A stretch of 64,000 bases of DNA from Sphingobacteriales bacterium (GTDB lineage Bacteria; Bacteroidota; Bacteroidia; Chitinophagales; Chitinophagaceae). Within the stretch, counting starts at the first letter, position 1. Each line of letters starts with the position of its first letter. The notes under the pieces were generated by a model. That model was given only the letters and a program-made list of their open reading frames with translations, did not search any database and was not told where the DNA came from. Location of the stretch: assembly GCA_004144185.1 (NCBI GenBank), contig SEFP01000001.1, forward strand, positions 496,001 through 560,000, read 5' to 3'. Positions 1 through 9,304 of this stretch are shown here, piece after piece. The translations under genes were made by a program, and so were the position numbers.

Positions 1-2
1 TG

Positions 3-1418
3 GCGCAGGGCATTTATGAAACCGGTGCCGGCACCTCCGAACTAGCCACCCAGGCCAACAATCATTTCGGCATGAAGTGCAAGCGAAACTGGACGGGCGA
101 TACGTTTGCGCATACCGACGATGCACCGGATGAATGCTTCCGGAAATATCCCAGCGCCGAAGAATCGTATCGCGATCAGAGCAATTATCTGAAAGGCAAT
201 CCACGCTATGCAGCTTGCTTTGCCACAGATGTAAAAGACTATAACGGCTGGGCCATTCAGTTGCGCAAAGCCGGCTATGCAACCAATCCAAAATATGCGG
301 GCCTGATTTCCAAAACGGTTGAAGATTTTGAATTGCAGCAGTATACTCTTAAGGCCCTTGAAACCACGCCGGCAGAAGTGATTCCGGAAGCCGATAAACC
401 TACAGTTACCCAAGAGGTCCGGCAGGAAGTCAAAGAGATTTTGCAGGAAGCCAAGGCGCTACCTGGTCGGCTGAAAGACGGGCTGGAAACGGCCTTCCGG
501 AAAACACCTGCTGGCCAGCTGGAAACGTATAAAGGCTTACAGGGATTTTATGCAGGTGCCGGTCAAAGCCTGCTGGAAGATGCCACCCGCTACAACGTGC
601 GGTATGCTAAGCTGCTGGAATGGAACGATCTGCCCGATGCCCCCGTGCCGTTCGATATGTTTATTTTCCTGGAAAAAAAGCCGGCCCGGGGTACGACCGA
701 ACGCCATATGGTCAAAGGCACCGAAACGATGCTGAGCATTGCCCAGTCCGAAGCCATCCAGATACGAAGCCTGCGCGACCTGAACATGATGGATATTGGT
801 GAGGAACCCCAGGAAGGGGCTGTTTTGCGTCTGCAAAGTACCGCCGCGTCCAAACCGCCTGTGTATCTGGCCGGTACCCGGAAAGCCCCCGCAGCCATCG
901 AAACACCTGCAAATACTTCAACAACAGAAACCGGCTGGATCAGTAAGACCTCATTGGAGGAAGCTGCACCTGTGGAGACCACAACGACTGCTACACCGGT
1001 TCCACCAGCTGCTACCGAACCGCAACCTGTTGATCCGGCTCCGGCGATTCCGGAAACCCTTGCTACCCAACCCGTTGCAGCAACCGTACCTGTAACGGTA
1101 GCAGCTACGCCAGCGGCTTCTGCTACACCAGCCGCCGCATACGACGATAGTGCGCTAGGCCGGCTGAAAGCTAAAATGGATAAAGCTGTGTATGCAAAGC
1201 AGAACCAGCCGGTCGCTGAAGCAGGAGCAGTGGCCGCACCACCGCCAGCCGTTGTTCCGGAAGCAGCTAACCGGCCTTCGTATCATACCGTAGCCAAAGG
1301 CGAAACTGTATTTGCCATTGCCAAAAAGTACGGCGTCAGCGTTACCGAGCTGCGCAAGTGGAACAAGATGGAATTCTCGGCCATGAAAGTGGGTCAGAAG
1401 CTCCGCGTAAAGCCCTGA
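3..1418 (+). CDS. Glucosaminidase (GH73-like) with LysM repeats, 5'-truncated by window edge
   Basis: Exported peptidoglycan hydrolase that would cleave N-acetylglucosaminyl bonds. The reading frame is open to the window edge, so the ATG at 72 is internal and the true start lies outside. The visible 471 residues begin in the catalytic domain: QGIYETGAG carries the probable catalytic Glu (residue 6), followed by the NNHFGMKC and YAACFATDVKDY stretches typical of FlgJ/GH73 glucosaminidases (about residues 1-115). Two degenerate LysM-like segments follow (about 173-224 and 230-278), then a long Pro/Ala/Thr-rich linker (about 295-425) and a clear C-terminal LysM (about 426-471, HTVAKGETVFAIAKKYGVS). 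LysM domains would anchor the enzyme to the wall. It converges on the next gene with only 8 nt between stops and no visible terminator. Confidence 0.9.
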   Translation, partial: AQGIYETGAGTSELATQANNHFGMKCKRNWTGDTFAHTDDAPDECFRKYPSAEESYRDQSNYLKGNPRYAACFATDVKDYNGWAIQLRKAGYATNPKYAGLISKTVEDFELQQYTLKALETTPAEVIPEADKPTVTQEVRQEVKEILQEAKALPGRLKDGLETAFRKTPAGQLETYKGLQGFYAGAGQSLLEDATRYNVRYAKLLEWNDLPDAPVPFDMFIFLEKKPARGTTERHMVKGTETMLSIAQSEAIQIRSLRDLNMMDIGEEPQEGAVLRLQSTAASKPPVYLAGTRKAPAAIETPANTSTTETGWISKTSLEEAAPVETTTTATPVPPAATEPQPVDPAPAIPETLATQPVAATVPVTVAATPAASATPAAAYDDSALGRLKAKMDKAVYAKQNQPVAEAGAVAAPPPAVVPEAANRPSYHTVAKGETVFAIAKKYGVSVTELRKWNKMEFSAMKVGQKLRVKP

Positions 1419-1426
1419 TTGCCGCC

Positions 1427-2923
1427 TTACAACCGACCCAGCGCGTCCGCCAGTTTCCGGTCGTTGCTGAGTCGTGGCACTTTGTTTTGCCCGCCCAGCT
1501 TGCCTTCATTACGCATATAACGGATAAAAGCATCAGCTGGCAGCGTCTGGATTTTCAGCGGTTGCAGGATGCCACCCCGAAGCAAATCGTCGTAGTAAAT
1601 ATTCTTTTTCCGAAGGGCTTCATCGAGGGTCTGGGCAAAGGCGTTCAGATCTTCCGGAAGCGTTTCGAATGCAATCCACCACTCATGATGCGGCAGGCTG
1701 CCATCGGCCGGTGTAATCTGAGGCGCTACGGTAAATTCGATGACCCCTCCGCCGTGCCGCTCAACCGCCGATTTCAGGGCACTTTCGACCTCCTCACCAA
1801 TCACATGCTCGCCAAACGCCGAGATAAAATGTTTGATACGCCCCGTGACCAGCAGCCGGTACGGATCGGTACTTACGAAGCGAACGGTATCGCCCGTATT
1901 GTAGCTCCACAAGCCTGCGTTGGTACTAACGATGAGTGCATAGTTTTCGCCGGTTTTGACTTCGCTCAGCGACAGCCGGGTCGGGTTGGCCGCAAATACT
2001 TCGCCGGCCGGCACAAACTCGAAGTAGATTCCGGAATGGGTATTCAGCAGCAATCCTTCCTCATCGAGCGTATCCTGCCAGGCAAAAAAGCCTTCTGAAG
2101 CCGGAAAGGTTTCCACCGTATCGATAGGACCGCCCAGGCTTTCAAACAGCTTTTTCTTGTAGGGCTCAAACGCTACTCCGCCATGCACCAGCACCTGTAA
2201 ATTGGGAAACAGCGCTTTGATGGTCTTCCCGCTCCGCTCCTGCAACCAGTCGAAATACATCTGCATCCAAGGCGGAATGCCGGAGATCAGCCGCATATCC
2301 TGTCCGATGGTTTCGGCTACAATCCGGTCCAGTTTGGTTTCCCAGTCTTCGATACAGTTGGTTTCGTAGGAAGGCAGCTGGTTGGTGCGCAGGTAGGCCG
2401 GAATAAAGTGATTGACGATTCCGGAAAGCCGGCCGGTGGGAATGCCTCCGATACGCTCGAGTACCGGCGAACCGGATAGGAAAATCATTCGTCCGTCGGC
2501 AAACGAACTGTTGCCCCGGTTGGCAGCATAACACAGCAGCGCATTGCGGGCCGAGTCGATATGGTTGGCGATAGAATCTTTTGAAATCGGGATGTACTTG
2601 GCTCCCGAAGTCGTTCCGGATGTCTTGGCGAGATACATCGGTTTGCCGGGCCAGAGTATATTTTCCTTACCTGCTTTGATCGCGTCTATGTACGGCGTCA
2701 TCGCTTCATAATCGCGTAACGGAACCGCGCTTTTATAAGCGTCGGCACTGGTTACCTGATGCAGGTGATGGTCCTTGCCAAAGCTGGTGTGGCAACCTTT
2801 CCGGAACAGCATTTGCAGGATTGCCTCCTGATGTCCGATGGCAGTTTCAGCCACACTTTCTCGTGCAACCCGGTTGCGGATAAACGCAGCATAGGGACGG
2901 GCAAGGAACGACTTGATTTTCAT
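1427..2923 (-). CDS. GH3 (auxin-responsive promoter) family acyl-adenylating protein
   Basis: A 498-residue member of the GH3 superfamily, related to plant acyl-acid amido synthetases and common in Bacteroidota; the substrate in bacteria is unknown. The family pattern is seen in the segment LAKTSGTTSGAKYIPIS (ATP/AMP-binding P-loop-like motif), then LSGSPVLERIGGIPTGRLSG and, near the C-terminus, GRIKHFISAFGEHVIGEEVESAL. I chose the ATG at 2923 (MKIKSFLARPY) because bacterial GH3 proteins are about 500 residues and begin this way; the 52 upstream residues do not look like family sequence. It is divergent from rplU. Identification of the family is firm, the function is not. Confidence 0.88.
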   Translation of the reverse strand: MKIKSFLARPYAAFIRNRVARESVAETAIGHQEAILQMLFRKGCHTSFGKDHHLHQVTSADAYKSAVPLRDYEAMTPYIDAIKAGKENILWPGKPMYLAKTSGTTSGAKYIPISKDSIANHIDSARNALLCYAANRGNSSFADGRMIFLSGSPVLERIGGIPTGRLSGIVNHFIPAYLRTNQLPSYETNCIEDWETKLDRIVAETIGQDMRLISGIPPWMQMYFDWLQERSGKTIKALFPNLQVLVHGGVAFEPYKKKLFESLGGPIDTVETFPASEGFFAWQDTLDEEGLLLNTHSGIYFEFVPAGEVFAANPTRLSLSEVKTGENYALIVSTNAGLWSYNTGDTVRFVSTDPYRLLVTGRIKHFISAFGEHVIGEEVESALKSAVERHGGGVIEFTVAPQITPADGSLPHHEWWIAFETLPEDLNAFAQTLDEALRKKNIYYDDLLRGGILQPLKIQTLPADAFIRYMRNEGKLGGQNKVPRLSNDRKLADALGRL

Positions 2924-3183
2924 GGCAGAGGTGTCAAAGTTAGGCAGTGCTTTGGGGGATTGAACGGCGCCTTGTATGACAGTGAATATCGGAACGAAAA
3001 AGCCATTTAACTCCCAGCCGCTTTCTAAAGGGTTGGGTAGCAGATGTTCCGGAAGAGCCATTAGCAGAAAGGTCTTCAATCCTATTCTATAATTTGCTCT
3101 CTGACGCTCCGATCACGGCGGCTTGTATGCACCGGATACCAGCTGTCCGGAAAATTTCTTTTCGTCCTTTACACAGGAGCGAT

Positions 3184-3191
3184 TACCTTCG
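3184..3191 (+). promoter_or_regulatory. Candidate -7 promoter element of rplU-rpmA
   Basis: TACCTTCG fits the Bacteroidota -7 consensus TAnnTTTG with one change, 22 nt before the rplU ATG. A T-rich stretch (CTTTACA) lies about 20 nt upstream where the -33 element should be. Inferred by pattern only. Confidence 0.45.
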
Positions 3192-3213
3192 CGCAAATTA
3201 TTTTTGAGAAGTC

Positions 3214-3510
3214 ATGTTCGCGATTGTAACCATTGCTGGTCAGCAATACCGGGTTCAGAAGAACCAGGAGATTTTTGTACACCGTCTGGCCGGCAATCCG
3301 GGCGATACGGTATCCTTTGCAGACGTGCTGATGACCGGCACCGACGGCAATATCAAGTTTGCTGATCTGCCTGCTATCCAGGCTGAAATTATCGACCACC
3401 TGAAAGGGGATAAGGTCATCGTATTTAAGAAGAAGCGTCGGAAGGGCTATCAGAAAATGAATGGCCACCGTCAGTATCTGACTAAAATCCGCATCGGCGA
3501 GATCGCGTAA
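3214..3510 (+). CDS. rplU: 50S ribosomal protein L21
   Basis: Structural protein of the large ribosomal subunit that contacts 23S rRNA. The 98 residues span the whole L21 family: start MFAIVTIAGQQYRVQKNQ, a central VLMTG loop, and the basic KKKRRKGYQKMNGHRQ stretch followed by TKIRI at the C-terminus. The length is normal. It is followed by rpmA 57 nt downstream in the usual rplU-rpmA order, with a Bacteroidota-type promoter candidate upstream. Confidence 0.98.
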   Translation: MFAIVTIAGQQYRVQKNQEIFVHRLAGNPGDTVSFADVLMTGTDGNIKFADLPAIQAEIIDHLKGDKVIVFKKKRRKGYQKMNGHRQYLTKIRIGEIA

Positions 3511-3567
3511 GCATCTTGCTTCTCTCTTTTCTCTTTTTCTAACCCCGTTTAAAATTTTCTTCAGGAA

Positions 3568-3852
3568 ATGGCACATAAAAAAGGCGAAGGCAGCGTTAAG
3601 AACGGTCGGGATTCGCACAGTAAACGCCTCGGCGTAAAAATCTTTGGCGGTCAGCCAGCGATCTCCGGCAATATTATCGTTCGTCAGCGCGGTACCGCTT
3701 ATCACCCAGGCACCAACGTAGGTGTTGGCAGGGATTTTACAATCTATGCACTGACAGACGGGATCGTTCAGTTCCGCAAGACCCGGAACAAAACATTGAT
3801 CTCCGTTCAGGAAATCACTGCAACCACAACAACCGAAACAGCCGAGGCCTAA
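3568..3852 (+). CDS. rpmA: 50S ribosomal protein L27
   Basis: Ribosomal protein whose N-terminal tail reaches the peptidyl-transferase centre. The 94 residues begin [19 protein letters not shown], so the protein starts directly with the mature tail and has no cleavable N-terminal extension of the Firmicutes type. The family signature [17 protein letters not shown] and the [14 protein letters not shown] region are intact. It is cotranscribed with rplU by position; the histone H1-like gene starts 64 nt later on the same strand. Confidence 0.98.
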   Translation: MAHKKGEGSVKNGRDSHSKRLGVKIFGGQPAISGNIIVRQRGTAYHPGTNVGVGRDFTIYALTDGIVQFRKTRNKTLISVQEITATTTTETAEA

Positions 3853-3916
3853 CCCCCTCCGGCTGTTTTGCCATATAGCCGAACCCATTTTTTCATCCCC
3901 ATAAATTCACAACCTT

Positions 3917-4465
3917 ATGGCAACAACCAAAAAAGCGGCGACTCCAGCTAAAGCGGCCACTCCAGCCAAAGCGGCGACTCCAGCCAAAGCGGCGACTCCA
4001 GCTAAAAAAGCAGTGACTCCGGCTAAAGCAGCCACCCCTGCTAAAGCAACAACGGCTTCCAAGGCAACCGCAGCTCCGGCTAAGAAAGCAGCAACTCCGG
4101 TTAAAGCGGCTTCTAAGGCAACAGCGGCTCCGGCTAAAGCAGCGACTCCGGCTAAAGCAACGGCTACCAAAACAGCTTCAGCTTCTAAGGCAACCGCGGC
4201 TCCGGCTAAAAAAGCAGCGACTCCGGCTAAAGCAGCCACCCCTGCTAAAGCAACGGCTACCAAAGCAACTGCGGCTCCGGCTAAAAAAGCAGCAACTCCG
4301 GTTAAGGCAACGGCTACCAAAGCAGCTCCGGCTTCCAAAGCCACTGCAGCTCCGGCTAAGAAAGCAGCGGCTCCGGCTAAATCTGCGACTCCAGCAAAAG
4401 CAACGGCTACCAAGTCGGCGACTCCAGCTAAAAAAGCAGCGACTCCGGCCAAAAAGTCTAAGTAA
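3917..4465 (+). CDS. Histone H1-like Lys/Ala/Pro-rich repetitive protein
   Basis: A 182-residue protein made almost wholly of AATPAKAATPAK and KATAAPAKKA repeats, with no hydrophobic core. Such composition matches the eukaryote-like H1 C-terminal domain and bacterial H1-like proteins that bind DNA and may compact it. Both the protein and the DNA are repetitive (near-identical units of GCGACTCCAGCTAAA type), so the copy number may vary by slippage. It begins 64 nt after rpmA and ends just before a strong terminator, so rplU-rpmA-H1 may be one transcript. The antisense reading frame over the same stretch is a shadow. DNA binding is inferred from composition only. Confidence 0.8.
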   Translation: MATTKKAATPAKAATPAKAATPAKAATPAKKAVTPAKAATPAKATTASKATAAPAKKAATPVKAASKATAAPAKAATPAKATATKTASASKATAAPAKKAATPAKAATPAKATATKATAAPAKKAATPVKATATKAAPASKATAAPAKKAAAPAKSATPAKATATKSATPAKKAATPAKKSK

Positions 4466-4494
4466 GACACTAGTACCCCCCAACTAACCCAATG

Positions 4495-4530
4495 AAAGGA
4501 AGCTGTTCACAACCAGCTTCCTTTTTTTTT
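4495..4530 (+). terminator. Rho-independent terminator after the H1-like gene
   Basis: An 11-bp perfect stem (4495-4505 with 4514-4524, core GGAAGCTG/CAGCTTCC) and 8-nt loop run into a tract of Ts to 4530. It closes the rplU-rpmA-H1 unit. Confidence 0.9.
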
Positions 4531-4671
4531 AATGCTGCTGGTGTGAAATTTGCGGCCTGCCTGCGTCTTTTATCAGGCTGTATATCCGTATCACGTCCGG
4601 AATGGTTTGATTCCGAACGACATTCGTTATTTTTCCGGTTCTTGCTGACCGCTACTTATTGACGCTTTTTT

Positions 4672-4929
4672 ATGACTCCTGAAACGCCTGATTATCTCCC
4701 CAACCGTAAAGAAGCTGCCGGCATCCGGTTCCGCGCTGGCCTTAACGTCATGATGGGCATCATCTATATCTTACTTGGTGCAGTGGTCATGTATCTCCGT
4801 TATTTCGGAACCATCGAACTGGAACCTGTGCTGGCGTATTTTTTGGGGGGACTGTTTATCATCTACGGTCTCTTCCGCATCTGGCGAGGCGCACGCGATC
4901 TGAAGATGCTGCGGATGCACCGGATCTGA
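4672..4929 (+). CDS. Small two-TM inner-membrane protein, unknown function
   Basis: An 85-residue protein with two predicted membrane helices (about residues 24-44 and 51-68) and the tail YGLFRIWRGARDLKML, which recalls short conserved Bacteroidota membrane proteins. I do not recognise a named family. It precedes the PstS-like lipoprotein by 74 nt on the same strand and may share its transcript. Length, ATG start and hydrophobic pattern support a real gene; nothing in the sequence gives a role. Confidence 0.7.
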   Translation: MTPETPDYLPNRKEAAGIRFRAGLNVMMGIIYILLGAVVMYLRYFGTIELEPVLAYFLGGLFIIYGLFRIWRGARDLKMLRMHRI

Positions 4930-5003
4930 TTTGCACAGGCCGGGATTGTTAATCAATTGTTGCGCTTGGGCGCAGGTCGAAATTTATGTTGCATCTTGCC
5001 ATT

Positions 5004-5918
5004 ATGCGCACGGTTCTGAAGCCTACTATTCTGCTTTCCGGATGGATCCTGATAGGGTTGATAGCCTGTACCGATCCGGACAAAGCCAAAGCACCGACGG
5101 ATACCCTTTCGTCCGGCACGATCTCAATTTCTGCTGATGAAACGTACCAGCCGGTGATCGAAGAACAGAAAAAAGTTTTTGATTCGTCGTATCCGGATGC
5201 CCATATCACCATTCATTACAAGCCCGAGACAGACTGTTTTGAAGATCTGCTAAACCGGAAAGCCCGGATCATCCTGGTCACCCGGCAGCTGGCGCCTTCC
5301 GAAAAGCAGGATTTTCTGGATCGTAAAATTGCCACCTCCTCGCTCGACCTGGCCCGTGATGGCGTAGCGCTGATCACCGGGCGGGACGCCAAAGATTCTG
5401 TCTTCGTGCGTCCACAACTCAAAGGCATTCTTTCCGGGACCTACAAAGACAAGATTACAGTTGTATTCGACCATGCCGGTTCGAGTACCGTACGGTTCAT
5501 GCAGGATTCTATTTTGCAGGGTGCCAAACTTGGCGCCAACGTCTTTGCTGCCGGCAGTGCCGACTCGGTGATTGCCTATGTAAAGCAAAACCCGTCTGCT
5601 ATCGGCTTTGTCGGGATGCCATATATCTATCAGGGCGGCGACGATTTCCGGAACGACATTCGGATAGGCGCCATCAAAAACGACTCTACAGGTGAATTTC
5701 TGAAGCCCTATCAGGCCTACGTAGCCATGCGAACCTATCCACTGACCCGGACGTTATACTATATCTCCGGTGAATCGTACCGTGGACTGGGCACCGGATT
5801 TGCCAATTTTCTGGCTACCGAACGTGGTCAGCTGATCTTCCGGTCTTCCGGATTGTTTCCATTGCGCATGAACGTAATTATCCGCGAAGCCAATGTGAAC
5901 AGCAGCAATAATCTTTAG
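5004..5918 (+). CDS. PstS-like phosphate/ligand-binding lipoprotein
   Basis: A 304-residue periplasm-facing lipoprotein of the PstS-like substrate-binding superfamily. The start at 5004 (MRTVLKPTILL) gives a signal peptide with lipobox LIAC (Cys22); an in-frame ATG at 4986 would add six residues. SISADETYQPVIEEQKKVF near the mature N-terminus, FDHAGSSTVRFMQDSIL (the ligand-loop region) and the late SYRGLGTGFANFLATERGQ segment fit the family. No ABC permease or ATPase lies nearby. Instead a TPR protein follows by 81 nt, an order often seen in Bacteroidota beside TonB/ExbBD genes, so a role other than phosphate import is possible. Confidence 0.82.
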   Translation: MRTVLKPTILLSGWILIGLIACTDPDKAKAPTDTLSSGTISISADETYQPVIEEQKKVFDSSYPDAHITIHYKPETDCFEDLLNRKARIILVTRQLAPSEKQDFLDRKIATSSLDLARDGVALITGRDAKDSVFVRPQLKGILSGTYKDKITVVFDHAGSSTVRFMQDSILQGAKLGANVFAAGSADSVIAYVKQNPSAIGFVGMPYIYQGGDDFRNDIRIGAIKNDSTGEFLKPYQAYVAMRTYPLTRTLYYISGESYRGLGTGFANFLATERGQLIFRSSGLFPLRMNVIIREANVNSSNNL

Positions 5919-5999
5919 GAAACTTTTTCCAAACCCAAGGCCTGTTTGAAGGTCTTACTTTTTTCCCAACCGGAACCCGTTCCGGAACTTGCTTTAACT

Positions 6000-7577
6000 A
6001 TGATGACAACCCACATAAAAAGAACGTTGCTGGTACCAGCTGTTGCGCTGGTGCTGAGTGCCGGTGCTTTTACAGCACAGGCTCAGAATTCAATGCAGGA
6101 TGGCGTAAAAATGCTTCAGTACGAGCGGTATGAAAGTGCCCGCCGGATGCTGACGCCGCTGGCTACAGACGCCCGTGCCAATTATTACCTCGGTCTGGCA
6201 GAGCTGGGAGATGAAAATTATGAAGCTGCCCGTGCTGCATTTGCAAAATACCCGGATGATGCTGCTAACATGGCAGGCATGGCTCAACTGGCGTTCGCTC
6301 AGGGCGACAAAGCGACCGGCACCCGTCTGGCTGAACAGGCTGCCGGAAAAGCCGGAAAGAAAGATGTAGAACCCCTGCGTTTTGCAGCGGATGCGTTCCT
6401 GAAGGGAGGCGACGCTCAACGGGCAGTCGATCTGTACAACAAATATCTTGAAAAGAACAACGATCCGGTGGTGCGTGTAGCACTGGGCGATGCATATATG
6501 AAACTGCCGGGCGGAGCTGGTCAGGCGATGAGTGCCTATGAAAAGGTAGTCGGAGCCGATCCTAAAAATTCGCTGGCGTATTCCCGGATTGGGTCCGTCT
6601 GGTATGCGGCCAAGCGGTATGACCTGGCGCTGGAAAACTACAACAAAGCCAAGGAAGCCGATGCGCAGAACCCATTGCCCTACCGCGATCTGTCCAACGC
6701 CTACTTCTACAGCGGTAGCTACCAGAACGCGCGTAAAAACATTGAAGAATACCTGAAGTACTCGGACAAGTCTCCGGAAGATGACCAACAGTATCTGAAC
6801 CTGCTGTATCTGACCAAAGACTATCCGGCTACGATCGCCAAAGCCAATGAACTGATGACGTCCGGAAAGAAAAGTCCCGGATTGTACGGGATGCTGGCGT
6901 ACAGCCAGTTGGAGACCAAGGATGCAGCCAATGCGCTGACCAATGCCCGCATGTATCTGACCACTCAGAAGTCCAACAAACTGTATCCGGCTGATTACAT
7001 GAACGTAGGCCGCATCATGGCCATGAATGCACTGACAGACAGCGCAAACTATTACTACCAGCTGGCAGTTACCAAAGACACCTCGGCCAACAAATCGGTT
7101 CTGTATCGCCAGTTGGCGGAGAACATGAAAGATGCCAAGGATTATCCACGCAGTGCCGAATGGTATGGCCGTCTGGTTAAAGAATATCCGGAAAGCCCGG
7201 CGATTGATTATTTCTGGGGCGGCGCGATGGCGTACTACGCCAAAGACTATCCGACTGCCGAGAAGACCTTTATGCAGATGGAAACAAAATACCCGGATCA
7301 GCCATCTGCTACCTACTGGCGTGGACGGGTTGCGGCCGCTATGGATGAAGAAGGCAAATCAGGAATGGCCGTGTCGTATTATGAAAAATGGCTGGGCAAT
7401 ACCGCCGAGAAAAAAGAAGCCGATCTGATGCAGGCGTATCAATACCTGACGTTGTATTACTACAACAAAAACGATAAATCCAAGATGCAAAGCTATCTGG
7501 ATAAGATCACCACGATGGAGCCCGAAAATGCTTTTGCCAAGCAAATCAAGGCTGCTTCTGCCAAGAAAGGCAAATAA
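6000..7577 (+). CDS. Exported tetratricopeptide-repeat (TPR) protein
   Basis: A 525-residue periplasmic or outer-membrane-associated TPR protein. The start is the first of two consecutive ATGs (6000), giving signal peptide MMTTHIKRTLLVPAVALVL ending AQAQN. The body is helix-rich with repeated A-A-Y/Y-Y patterns such as YSRIGSVWYAAKRYDLALEN, and many short units over residues 40-520. TPR arrays scaffold protein complexes. It follows the PstS-like gene by 81 nt and is closed by a perfect hairpin at 7604-7633. The frame extends upstream to a TTG at 5946, but that segment is not signal-like. Confidence 0.85.
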   Translation: MMTTHIKRTLLVPAVALVLSAGAFTAQAQNSMQDGVKMLQYERYESARRMLTPLATDARANYYLGLAELGDENYEAARAAFAKYPDDAANMAGMAQLAFAQGDKATGTRLAEQAAGKAGKKDVEPLRFAADAFLKGGDAQRAVDLYNKYLEKNNDPVVRVALGDAYMKLPGGAGQAMSAYEKVVGADPKNSLAYSRIGSVWYAAKRYDLALENYNKAKEADAQNPLPYRDLSNAYFYSGSYQNARKNIEEYLKYSDKSPEDDQQYLNLLYLTKDYPATIAKANELMTSGKKSPGLYGMLAYSQLETKDAANALTNARMYLTTQKSNKLYPADYMNVGRIMAMNALTDSANYYYQLAVTKDTSANKSVLYRQLAENMKDAKDYPRSAEWYGRLVKEYPESPAIDYFWGGAMAYYAKDYPTAEKTFMQMETKYPDQPSATYWRGRVAAAMDEEGKSGMAVSYYEKWLGNTAEKKEADLMQAYQYLTLYYYNKNDKSKMQSYLDKITTMEPENAFAKQIKAASAKKGK

Positions 7578-7603
7578 GGATTCCGGAACGAATCCTGCCA
7601 ACC

Positions 7604-7633
7604 AAAAAGGTGCTTCATATGAAGCACCTTTTT
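7604..7633. terminator. Bidirectional terminator, perfect 30-bp palindrome
   Basis: A perfect inverted repeat with 15-bp halves (core GGTGCTTCAT/ATGAAGCACC) starts with A5 and ends with T5, so it would terminate both converging genes. Confidence 0.9.
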
Positions 7634-7690
7634 CTGTTACCTACCAAACGGAACAGAAGAATTACTGGTCCCGGAAAGCAGGCTTTACTG

Positions 7691-9244
7691 TTATCGGGTG
7701 AACATACCGGCGTGAACGACGCCATCGGATGTACGCACCTGGTAGATATAATTGGCGGGGGCCAGGTTCTCAACAGAGATTTCTTCTCCGGATACATAGC
7801 TTCCGGAACGCACTATTTTGCCTTGCAAATCAGTCAGTGTGTAGGTAGCTTGGGAGGCGGCAGCCGGGAGCTTAAACCGGATCCGATCCTGTGACGGATT
7901 GGGATACACGCTTACCACCTCCTGCACCGGAACCGGCACCGTAAAAGTGCTCAGCGCAGTACCGGTACTGTCAAGGATAAACGCATACAGATTCTGCTGG
8001 GTTCGGGCAGTGGCGGCAGTTGTAAAGTCATAGGCCGATGCCAGTACCATTAGCCGGTGGTTTGCCAGTTCGTAGATTCCGGCCACTCCGAACGCATGAT
8101 TGGCTTTAGACAAACTGCGGTACCACAGCAGATTGAGTGCGGTATCGTACTTGGCAACCAGCATGGCGTTCGATGCCTGGGTATACCCGGCATTCATGTT
8201 GGTTCCCAGAGCAATAATCTCTTTTTGATTGTGCAACAGCTGAAGTGAGGATTCGGTAGCCGCATACACTGCAGACCGGCCCATATACGGATAGGACGGT
8301 AAAACGCCGGACGTCCGGAGGGTATCCTGTGCATTGGCCAGTTTGGAGACGCCCAGCCGGTTTCCGGAATCGGTAGCCACTACCGGCCCCAGGAAATACG
8401 CCCCCGACGGATGCCACAGGCCGCTGCAATCATCCAGCACCGGAATTTTATTGTTGCGTCGGGCATTCGGAAGATGCGGACGTGCAGCCAGGTTTCCGGC
8501 CCACTCCAGAATGTGCAAGCCGGTATCAATCAACAAAGCATTGTAAGAGGTATTCTGGAGCTGGGCAAAGGCTGTAAAAGTAGTATCACTGCTTTTTTGA
8601 AGCCCTGTCAGCACATTGTGAGCACCAGTAGACGCACAGTTCAGGTACGTTTGATCGATAAACTGATGTCGGATGCGGTTAAGATTGTAATCGTAAACGG
8701 TTAGGTAAGACTGGTCGAAGTTGATGGATTGGTTTAACCCGGAGCAATATCCCATTACAATCCGGTCTTTCAGGAAAACCGTTTTCATCCGCAGAAGCGC
8801 TGCAGTATGGTTCTGTCCGAATGCAAACGCATCCATTGAAATCAGATTCAGATCCGTCGTCAGGCACAGGACAAAGATTTTGTTCAGGTACTGGCGGTGG
8901 GCAACCGTATCTACATAGCCCACCGCGCCGGTAATGTAGATATGATCATTTTTTGCACCTACATCATTGAATTTAATGTAGTGATTCGGACCCAACAGGC
9001 TCAGGTTAAATCGTTTGAGTACCTGACCGTTGCTATCGGTTTTAATGCAGAATCCACTCAGGGAATCTTCCCCCTGCCCGCTCAGGCCGGCCTCACGGCT
9101 GCCACAGAAGTAATACTGACTTTTGTATTCGGCAAAGCCGGCAAATACATCTCCTTTGTTTGTGCTTTCGCTGGCAGGCAGAAACGGAACCTGCCCCAGA
9201 GCAGACGAACCCCACAACAGAAGCACAACCATCAACGCTTTCAT
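7691..9244 (-). CDS. Secreted protein with T9SS type A C-terminal sorting domain
   Basis: A 517-residue exported protein. The start at 9244 (MKALMVVLLLWGSSALGQ) provides a clean signal peptide; the longer frame to 9304 only adds basic residues. The last ~75 residues match the type A T9SS sorting domain: VVSVYPNPSQDRIRF, then LTDLQGKIVRSG and a final APANYIYQVRTSDG strand. The central part, rich in short beta-like segments (YIYHITGAVG-type turns), could be a beta-propeller, but I recognise no catalytic motif. Export through the GldKLMN machinery encoded in this window is the natural inference. It lies 60 nt downstream of the lipoprotein gene 9305-10489, probably cotranscribed. Confidence 0.85.
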   Translation of the reverse strand: MKALMVVLLLWGSSALGQVPFLPASESTNKGDVFAGFAEYKSQYYFCGSREAGLSGQGEDSLSGFCIKTDSNGQVLKRFNLSLLGPNHYIKFNDVGAKNDHIYITGAVGYVDTVAHRQYLNKIFVLCLTTDLNLISMDAFAFGQNHTAALLRMKTVFLKDRIVMGYCSGLNQSINFDQSYLTVYDYNLNRIRHQFIDQTYLNCASTGAHNVLTGLQKSSDTTFTAFAQLQNTSYNALLIDTGLHILEWAGNLAARPHLPNARRNNKIPVLDDCSGLWHPSGAYFLGPVVATDSGNRLGVSKLANAQDTLRTSGVLPSYPYMGRSAVYAATESSLQLLHNQKEIIALGTNMNAGYTQASNAMLVAKYDTALNLLWYRSLSKANHAFGVAGIYELANHRLMVLASAYDFTTAATARTQQNLYAFILDSTGTALSTFTVPVPVQEVVSVYPNPSQDRIRFKLPAAASQATYTLTDLQGKIVRSGSYVSGEEISVENLAPANYIYQVRTSDGVVHAGMFTR

Positions 9245-9304
9245 AGGCAAGTAATTAAAGCGGCTGTTCCGGAAGGCATTATTCCGGAACAGCCGCCGGT
9301 ACAT

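Noticed and set aside
1358-2098. 246-codon plus-strand frame over the GH3-like gene
   Set aside because: Antisense shadow of a well-recognised family gene; composition is not protein-like.
3907-4470. Ala/Val/Leu-rich minus-strand frame over the H1-like gene
   Set aside because: Mirror of the Lys/Ala repeat; repeat DNA is open on both strands, and only the plus frame follows an operon and precedes a terminator.
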